64,000 bases of DNA. Origin: JAWKOK01 sp963848115. GTDB taxonomy: Bacteria > Chloroflexota > Anaerolineae > Caldilineales > Caldilineaceae. The stretch covers positions 248,001 to 312,000 of the forward strand of contig CAWKCP010000025.1 in NCBI GenBank assembly GCA_963848115.1, given 5' to 3'. This document shows, piece by piece, positions 59,340-64,000 of this stretch. The notes below the pieces were generated by a model. The model saw only the letters and a list, made by a program, of their open reading frames with translations. It ran no database searches and was not told the DNA's origin. Made by a program: the position numbers and the translations under genes. The first letter of the stretch is position 1. Every line of letters starts with the position of its first letter.

Positions 59340-60005
59340 TTAATCCTTGAGCGTATCATCATCAACCAAATGTGCGACTGCGATGATGCGATGACTATTG
59401 TCATCGCGCGGCCAGCAGCTGACCAACGTCAAGCGGTCATCGTCGAACTGCTGGATCCACGAGGCGTTGGCACGTCGTTGTTCCGGGGTCGCATGCTTGT
59501 CCGGCACAATGACAACTTTGTCGATCTCGTAGTCGTAGCGCGTGTTCCCGGACCAAATAGTGGCAATGTCCCCTTGCTTCAGCTGATCCAATTCCCGAAA
59601 AACCGACCCCAAGATGTTGTTGTGACCGCTCATCACCACGTTGCCGCTCTGGCCCAGCTCTGAGCTATTGATATGCCAACCGGCTGCATAGGCCGCCACA
59701 TCCCAGCGGCTAAAGACCCTGCCGCTCGGATCGGTCGCTGCACTCCAGCCCAACTCAACGACGGGCGTATCCATGTCGATGGATGGAATGATGATGCGGT
59801 CCGGCACGTAGACGCGTTCATCAAACCGAGCAAAGGTCGGCGGCTGCATAAACGGTGGAGCAGGCTCTGGCGCCGGTGCTTCCGCTTCCGGTTTCGGGTC
59901 GGATTCCGTTCTTGATCCAAAGAAGCCGCAGCCCGTCAACAACAGCGCAGAGAAGAGAAGAACGAAGAACAATCGGGAAGAGTTTTGATATGAAAAATGT
60001 CTCAT
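59340..60005 (-). CDS. Lipoprotein-anchored sortase (class D/E-like)
   Basis: A 221-residue sortase-fold transpeptidase. A hydrophobic N-terminus ends in a lipobox, LLLTGCGF, with lipidated Cys26, so it is a lipoprotein rather than a membrane-helix sortase. The catalytic residues are His127 (VVMSGHNN), Cys196 (LTLVSCWP) and Arg205 (SHRIIAVA). PEAEAPAPEPAPP is a flexible linker. Sortases join LPxTG-type surface proteins to a nucleophile. No substrate with a sorting signal is visible nearby. It lies 15 bases downstream of the LysM lipoprotein, so the two are probably cotranscribed. Confidence 0.88.
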   Translation of the reverse strand: MRHFSYQNSSRLFFVLLFSALLLTGCGFFGSRTESDPKPEAEAPAPEPAPPFMQPPTFARFDERVYVPDRIIIPSIDMDTPVVELGWSAATDPSGRVFSRWDVAAYAAGWHINSSELGQSGNVVMSGHNNILGSVFRELDQLKQGDIATIWSGNTRYDYEIDKVVIVPDKHATPEQRRANASWIQQFDDDRLTLVSCWPRDDNSHRIIAVAHLVDDDTLKD

Positions 60006-60020
60006 CGGTGATTTTGAGTG

Positions 60021-61091
60021 CTATTCCTGGACTGCGCCAATGCGCCGGCCTTGAGCCACAGCTTCAACACGTGCAACGGGACCGCCGACGGGAGCCAACA
60101 CAGCCGAAAACTCTGTCTCGCCGCCGACCGGCACCACGTTATACTCAGGATCGACCTTGCGCATGGCGATCACCCGGTCCAGTGGATCGTAGGCGGTCAG
60201 CACAACCTGCACGCTGACAGCCTCCTCAGGACCAAAGTTGAAGATGCGTCCGCTGACGATATAGGAAGCGACGCCTTCATTTTCGCCGGACAGATCGCGC
60301 ACTTCCAGATCACGATAGTAGCTGCCAACGTAGGCCGGCACAGCGCTCATCACATAGACCTGATAGCGTTCAAAACTGTCCGGCGCTGTCCCGAATAGTA
60401 CGGCAAACGGGGAGCGTTCGCCAATATCGATCAGGTCCAGCGAAAGCAAACTGCTGGCCTGCGCAATGGGAGTGTCCTGATCGTCCACCAAGTCCACGCC
60501 GACGCGCACCTGCTCCAATGGCACGTCACTGTCGTTGTATACTTCGCCAAGCACCCAGAGTCCACCAATCTGGGTCTCTGCAAAGTGCACGTTCTCGACG
60601 CTGACCGGCAGGGGTGTGGGCGTGGGCGTGGTTAGGGCATCGGGTTCCAATTCCTCCTCACGAGGAATGATCAATTGCTGCCCAGGTTGGAGCGAACGCG
60701 GATCGAGGATCCCGTTGGCTTCCTGGAGGGCGGCGACACTCACACCATGCTGATCGGCGATGCCGAGTAGACTGTCGCCGCTCTCTATCGTGTGAAAGAG
60801 AGGTGTCGGCGTAATCGTCGGCGTGGCGGTCGGAGCGGGCGTGTAAGGAGCCGGGGTCGGCGTAGGCGGAGCCGTGGCAGCCGCTGCTGCGATGGCGATG
60901 GTTGCCGTCGGTTCCGGCGTCGGCGTCGGTGTCAGCGTGATTACCTGTCCGCAGGCCCCAATCATCATTGCCGCAGTGGCGGAGACCAGCAAAATCGCCA
61001 AGCCAACCGATATTCTCACAGGTCGCCGACCACTAAACGCGGCCGTCCGATCGCCTTCTTCAGTTGAGCCTTGCATCTCTCTCCAAAACAT
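60021..61091 (-). CDS. LysM-domain lipoprotein
   Basis: A 356-residue secreted protein. A hydrophobic segment (28-45) and IGAC suggest lipidation at Cys47; a long Thr/Pro-rich spacer (52-97, TPTPTPEPTATI) follows. The LysM domain (about 99-143, HTIESGDSLLGIADQHGVSV) would bind peptidoglycan or similar glycans. The last 200 residues look like two FxLYD/beta-sandwich domains (GGLWVLGEVYNDSDVPLEQV). The Thr/Pro spacer is what Chloroflexota surface proteins often have. A sortase gene follows. The start is close to a divergent -10 box and has no Shine-Dalgarno site. Confidence 0.82.
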   Translation of the reverse strand: MFWREMQGSTEEGDRTAAFSGRRPVRISVGLAILLVSATAAMMIGACGQVITLTPTPTPEPTATIAIAAAAATAPPTPTPAPYTPAPTATPTITPTPLFHTIESGDSLLGIADQHGVSVAALQEANGILDPRSLQPGQQLIIPREEELEPDALTTPTPTPLPVSVENVHFAETQIGGLWVLGEVYNDSDVPLEQVRVGVDLVDDQDTPIAQASSLLSLDLIDIGERSPFAVLFGTAPDSFERYQVYVMSAVPAYVGSYYRDLEVRDLSGENEGVASYIVSGRIFNFGPEEAVSVQVVLTAYDPLDRVIAMRKVDPEYNVVPVGGETEFSAVLAPVGGPVARVEAVAQGRRIGAVQE

Positions 61092-61138
61092 ATAAACTGG
61101 AGTATATCATAATGTGAATCAATCAAGGGGGAGAAACC

Positions 61139-61639
61139 ATGACCAAAATTGCAGTGATTTCGGACAGCCATGACAACATCTGGAACCTTGCCGCAGCGTT
61201 GGAGGCCATTAGAGAGAGCGGCGCCGAGATCCTGCTGCACTGCGGCGATCTGATTGCGCCGTTCATCGTCACGCATCTGGCCGAAGGCTTCCCCGGCGAG
61301 ATCCACATCGTCTTCGGCAACAACGACGGCGACGGCCGGTTGCTGCAAGCCTTGGCCGTCAACCATGAACGCGTGCATCTCCATGCAATCTACAACGAGT
61401 TTGAGGCCGGCGGTCGCCGCATCGCCATGATCCACTACCCCGAGCCGGCCCTGCGAATCGCCCAATCAGGCGAGCTAGACCTGGTCTGTTACGGCCACAA
61501 CCATACCAAACACCAGGAGATGATCGGCGGCTGCCTGCTGGTCAACCCCGGTGAGCTGATGGGGCTCAACGGTACGCCCACTTGGGGATTGTATGATTGT
61601 GAGGCGCATACGTTTGAGTTGAGGGGGATTGGGGATTAG
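61139..61639 (+). CDS. YfcE-like metallophosphoesterase
   Basis: A 166-residue two-metal phosphodiesterase of the MJ0936/YfcE type. The ligands occur in VISDSHDN (Asp, His), LLHCGDLIAP, VFGNNDGD, MIHYPEP (in place of the usual HGH) and YGHNHTKH. Family members split phosphodiesters such as bis-p-nitrophenylphosphate; natural substrates are unknown. GGGGGAG six bases before the ATG is a strong ribosome-binding site. The last residues (RGIGD) and stop codon come from a repeat element that begins at the gene's end. Confidence 0.88.
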   Translation: MTKIAVISDSHDNIWNLAAALEAIRESGAEILLHCGDLIAPFIVTHLAEGFPGEIHIVFGNNDGDGRLLQALAVNHERVHLHAIYNEFEAGGRRIAMIHYPEPALRIAQSGELDLVCYGHNHTKHQEMIGGCLLVNPGELMGLNGTPTWGLYDCEAHTFELRGIGD

Positions 61640-61772
61640 GGATTGGGGATCAGGGATTGGGAATCGGGATTAGGGATCGGGGATAGGGAGGATCGAGCGG
61701 CTAAGCAATCGCTTATCCACCTTATCCCGAATCCCCAATCCCCGATCCCCGATCCCCAACCCCCAACCCCTA
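61624..61772. repeat. Largest G-rich/C-rich inverted repeat element
   Basis: Nine or more G-runs (ggggattggggattagggat and on) span 61624-61690; the matching C-rich arm (atcccgaatccccaatcccc and on) spans 61725-61768. Between lies a small hairpin aagcgattgc-type core (ctaagcaatcgctta). It supplies the end of the phosphoesterase gene and touches the stop codon of the convergent desulfurase-like gene. Confidence 0.8.
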
Positions 61773-63011
61773 CACCCTTTCAATCACCTGAACGCACCGG
61801 TCAACCTCCTCCAGCGTATGATAGTGGGCCAGGCCGATGCGCAGCAGACCGCCGTTCGGCTCAACGCCGACGCGCTCGCAGTAGGCCAGCGCGTAGAAGT
61901 TCCCATTGGTGACAAAAATGTTTTCGGCAGCCAATGCCTCGGCAAGCTGGGCAGGTGTGGTTCCCTCCTTGCGGATGGAGACGGTCGACACGCGCTTGTC
62001 CCAGTCGAACCGATCGGTGATACCGTAGATGCGCACGCCGGAGATCAGTTGCAGACTGCTGATCAGCCGGTCGATCAACATCTCCTCATACGCACGAATA
62101 ACCGGCCAGGCGGCCAGGATCTTGGTGCGGCGATCGTCGTTCGGCGCGGCCGTTCCGTAGGTCACGCCCAGTTCGGCGATATAGTCGATGGCGGCAGCCA
62201 CGCCTGCCAGCCCCTCATGATTCTTGGTGCCGGTCTCCCACTTGTCGGGCGAGACATCGCCGGCCGGGCGCACACGATAGGCATTGAGTCGTTGCAGGTG
62301 TTCGCGCTTGCCGTAGAGATGGCCGACATGGGGGCCGAAGAACTTGTAGGCGCTGCACGCCAGGAAGTCGCAGTCCAGCGCCTTGACATCGATGGCCCCG
62401 TGCGGCGCATATTGAACAGCGTCGATGAAGCTGTAGGCGCCGGCCTCTTTGGCCCAGCCGATGATGGTGGCGACATCATTGATCGTACCGGTGGCGTTGC
62501 TGGCATAGCCGACCGAAACCAGCTTGGTACGCGGGTTGATCAACGACTTGACATGATCCATATCCAGCGTGCCCGTCTCCATGTCGATGTCGGCCCAGCG
62601 CACGGTGGCGCCGCTGTCCTCACCCATGCGCACCCAGGGCATGATGTTGGCGTCATGATCCAGCCGTGTGACGACGATCTCGTCCTCTGAGTCGAACTCG
62701 TGAACCAGCGCATGGCTGAGCGCAAAGCTCAGGCTGGTCATATTGTTGCCGAAAATCACCTCATCGACATCCGCGCCCAACAGATCCGCAACAGCCTGTC
62801 GTGCATTGTCGATCATGGCGTCGCTGCGTTTGCTGGTCTCAAAGAGGCCATGGGTGTTGGCATTGCTGGACGTGAGGTAATTGACCATGGCGTCGATCAC
62901 CTTGCGCGGGACCTGAGTGCCGCCCGGCGTATCGAAAAAGACGGCCGGCTTGCCGTCAAATTTGTGGTTGAGGGCCGGGAATTGCCTGCGAACTGCATTG
63001 ACGTCTAGCAT
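61770..63011 (-). CDS. Cysteine desulfurase-like aminotransferase (class V)
   Basis: A 413-residue PLP enzyme related to SufS/CsdA. The cofactor Lys lies in DFLACSAYKFFGPHVGHLYG; FFDTPGGTQVPRKVI, ANTHGLFETSKRSD and FIDAVQYAPHGAIDV are typical of the 'cysteine desulfurase-like' branch. That branch often lacks the catalytic Cys of true SufS; I see none in the expected loop. It may take sulfur from cysteine or another substrate. AGGAG nine bases before the ATG at 63011 sets the start; the open frame upstream lacks similarity. The 3' end runs into a repeat. Confidence 0.87.
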   Translation of the reverse strand: MLDVNAVRRQFPALNHKFDGKPAVFFDTPGGTQVPRKVIDAMVNYLTSSNANTHGLFETSKRSDAMIDNARQAVADLLGADVDEVIFGNNMTSLSFALSHALVHEFDSEDEIVVTRLDHDANIMPWVRMGEDSGATVRWADIDMETGTLDMDHVKSLINPRTKLVSVGYASNATGTINDVATIIGWAKEAGAYSFIDAVQYAPHGAIDVKALDCDFLACSAYKFFGPHVGHLYGKREHLQRLNAYRVRPAGDVSPDKWETGTKNHEGLAGVAAAIDYIAELGVTYGTAAPNDDRRTKILAAWPVIRAYEEMLIDRLISSLQLISGVRIYGITDRFDWDKRVSTVSIRKEGTTPAQLAEALAAENIFVTNGNFYALAYCERVGVEPNGGLLRIGLAHYHTLEEVDRCVQVIERV

Positions 63012-63063
63012 AGAAGGATCTCCTGATTGGTTGACAACATGATGGCGAAATATTCTTACGAAA

Positions 63064-64000
63064 TTAATGCATATCCGGCAGATCGTCGGCCAGGAACCAG
63101 ATGTGCTCGGACTGCAATGTTCTGCGTAGATCACCGCCTGCTATCGATGAAAACATCGCGCCGGCCTCGGCATAAGGACGCAGGCCGAGCCATGCCTGGG
63201 CCGCCTCCGCTGGGACAGCCAGCAGAGAATGCCTGGGTGTCGTGATCGGCGTGGTAGAGACCGTGCCGTCTGTGGGCAGATCAGCGGCCTCGCAGGCAAG
63301 GGCAAGCGCGACCTCAAAATCGCCCAATTCGTCCACCAGCCCATGCTGCTGAGCCTGCACGCCGGTCCAAACACGTCCGTTGCAGATTTCGTCCAGCGAA
63401 TCGAATTCCAGCGATCGACCGTCGGCGACTCGCTGCTTGAACGCAGCGTAGAAGTGGCGCACACCGGTCTCTACAGTCTCGTACTGCTCAGGCGTCCAAG
63501 CGGCGTCGGTGCTGTAGAGATCGGCGTTGTCGCCGCGCTGAACCGATTCCGTGTGTGCGTCCAGTTTGTCGTAGAGCCCCTGGATCACCGGCTTGGTCAC
63601 GATGACGCCGATGCTGCCCGTCAGCGTACTGCGTTGAGCCACGATCTTGCGTCCAGGCGCTGCGATGTAGTAGCCGCCGGAAGCGGCCACACCCCCCATA
63701 TAGACAATCAACGGTTTGGTCTGTTCGAGGAGGTTCAACTCGCGCCAGATCAGGTCAGAGGCCAGGGCCGAGCCGCCCGGCGAGTCCACATGCAGGACAA
63801 CCGCGGCCAGGCTTTCGTCCTCACGAGCGGCGCGTAGCTGTTGTTGGACCGTGGCGCTGCCAATCGTGTTCTCACCGGTGATGGGTAGGGGAAAGGGCGA
63901 GTGGCGGGATGTGCCGGGCACGATGGCGCCCTCCAGGCTCAGGACGCCAATGGTCTTGGGGTAGCGCGGCTGCAGGCGTCGATAGAGCAACTTCCGCATC
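63064..64000 (-). CDS. sppA: Signal peptide peptidase SppA, truncated by the window edge
   Basis: The C-terminal 311 residues of a membrane serine protease that degrades cleaved signal peptides. VLHVDSPGGSALASDLIWRE and the nucleophile Ser in MGGVAASGGYYIAAPG (Ser107 of this piece) are clear. In 67K-type SppA the lysine general base is in the first domain, which would lie beyond the window. The first Met in the window is one codon from the edge, so it is probably not the start. It is 52 bases upstream of the desulfurase-like gene. Confidence 0.9.
   Translation of the reverse strand, partial: MRKLLYRRLQPRYPKTIGVLSLEGAIVPGTSRHSPFPLPITGENTIGSATVQQQLRAAREDESLAAVVLHVDSPGGSALASDLIWRELNLLEQTKPLIVYMGGVAASGGYYIAAPGRKIVAQRSTLTGSIGVIVTKPVIQGLYDKLDAHTESVQRGDNADLYSTDAAWTPEQYETVETGVRHFYAAFKQRVADGRSLEFDSLDEICNGRVWTGVQAQQHGLVDELGDFEVALALACEAADLPTDGTVSTTPITTPRHSLLAVPAEAAQAWLGLRPYAEAGAMFSSIAGGDLRRTLQSEHIWFLADDLPDMH

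Noticed and set aside
61624..61772. Possible CRISPR-like array from the repeated GGGATT units
   Set aside because: The units are short, directly adjacent and lack unique spacers of regular length; the structure is an inverted repeat, and no cas gene is near.

Overview
The window looks like a piece of an uncultured Chloroflexota genome (Anaerolineae or Caldilineae are my best guess). This is inferred from gene content, GC-rich codon use, the coaD/hypothetical/yceD/rpmF/fabD/fabG/nusB/tat gene order, a RarA protein with a methyltransferase-like tail, cyclic-nucleotide-binding/PH-domain fusions and T/P-rich LysM lipoproteins. No rRNA, tRNA, CRISPR array or prophage was found. About 50 genes fill most of the sequence. 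Four genes carry single-base-type frameshifts (a tandem GNAT, ileS, a RAYT transposase and a GT28-like glycosyltransferase), so either the assembly has indel errors or some genes are decaying.

Layout. 1-6317 (+): a truncated tandem acetyltransferase, a GH39-like glycosidase, a glycerophosphodiester phosphodiesterase, a HAD hydrolase and a toroid-like protein of unknown function. 6342-10124 (-): a methionine operon, metY-metX-metW, behind a SAM-I riboswitch with its own terminator and promoter. 10222-16321: a phosphoesterase, a triple cNMP-binding/twin PH-domain membrane protein overlapping uvrC, and a VapBC module. 16424-21509 (-): a T-box leader, alaX, a broken REP-associated transposase and a frameshifted ileS. 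21533-26023: GNAT, sulfatase, PhaR-type regulator and patatin. 26111-32593: a surface polysaccharide locus (anchored glycosidase-like protein, GT28-like enzyme, polyprenyl-phosphate sugar transferase, two GT4 enzymes). 32667-36322: a class III aminotransferase and the nucleoside salvage pair deoD-deoB. 36417-42261: a two-component system, an EEP nuclease/phosphatase and the RarA fusion.

42284-49288 (-) is a long housekeeping run: coaD, a coiled-coil protein with an apparent ATC start, yceD, rpmF, fabD, fabG, nusB, tatA, tatC. 49652-52797 holds hemW behind an FHA/winged-helix regulator, divergent from a membrane Ser/Thr kinase that may phosphorylate its partner. 52900-64000: TspO-like protein, pheS without pheT, mtaB, endonuclease IV, tsaB-rimI, a lipoprotein sortase with a LysM lipoprotein, a YfcE-like phosphoesterase, a cysteine desulfurase-like enzyme and a truncated SppA.

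The most unusual signal is a family of dispersed repeats built from a G-rich arm (units like GGGATTGGGGATT) and a matching C-rich arm. At least eight full copies lie between genes, at gene ends, and apparently in frame inside ileS and rarA, where they encode extra loops. A second family (CACAGAT-type inverted repeats), a REP-like hairpin, several perfect palindromes and the RAYT relic suggest strong repeat activity.
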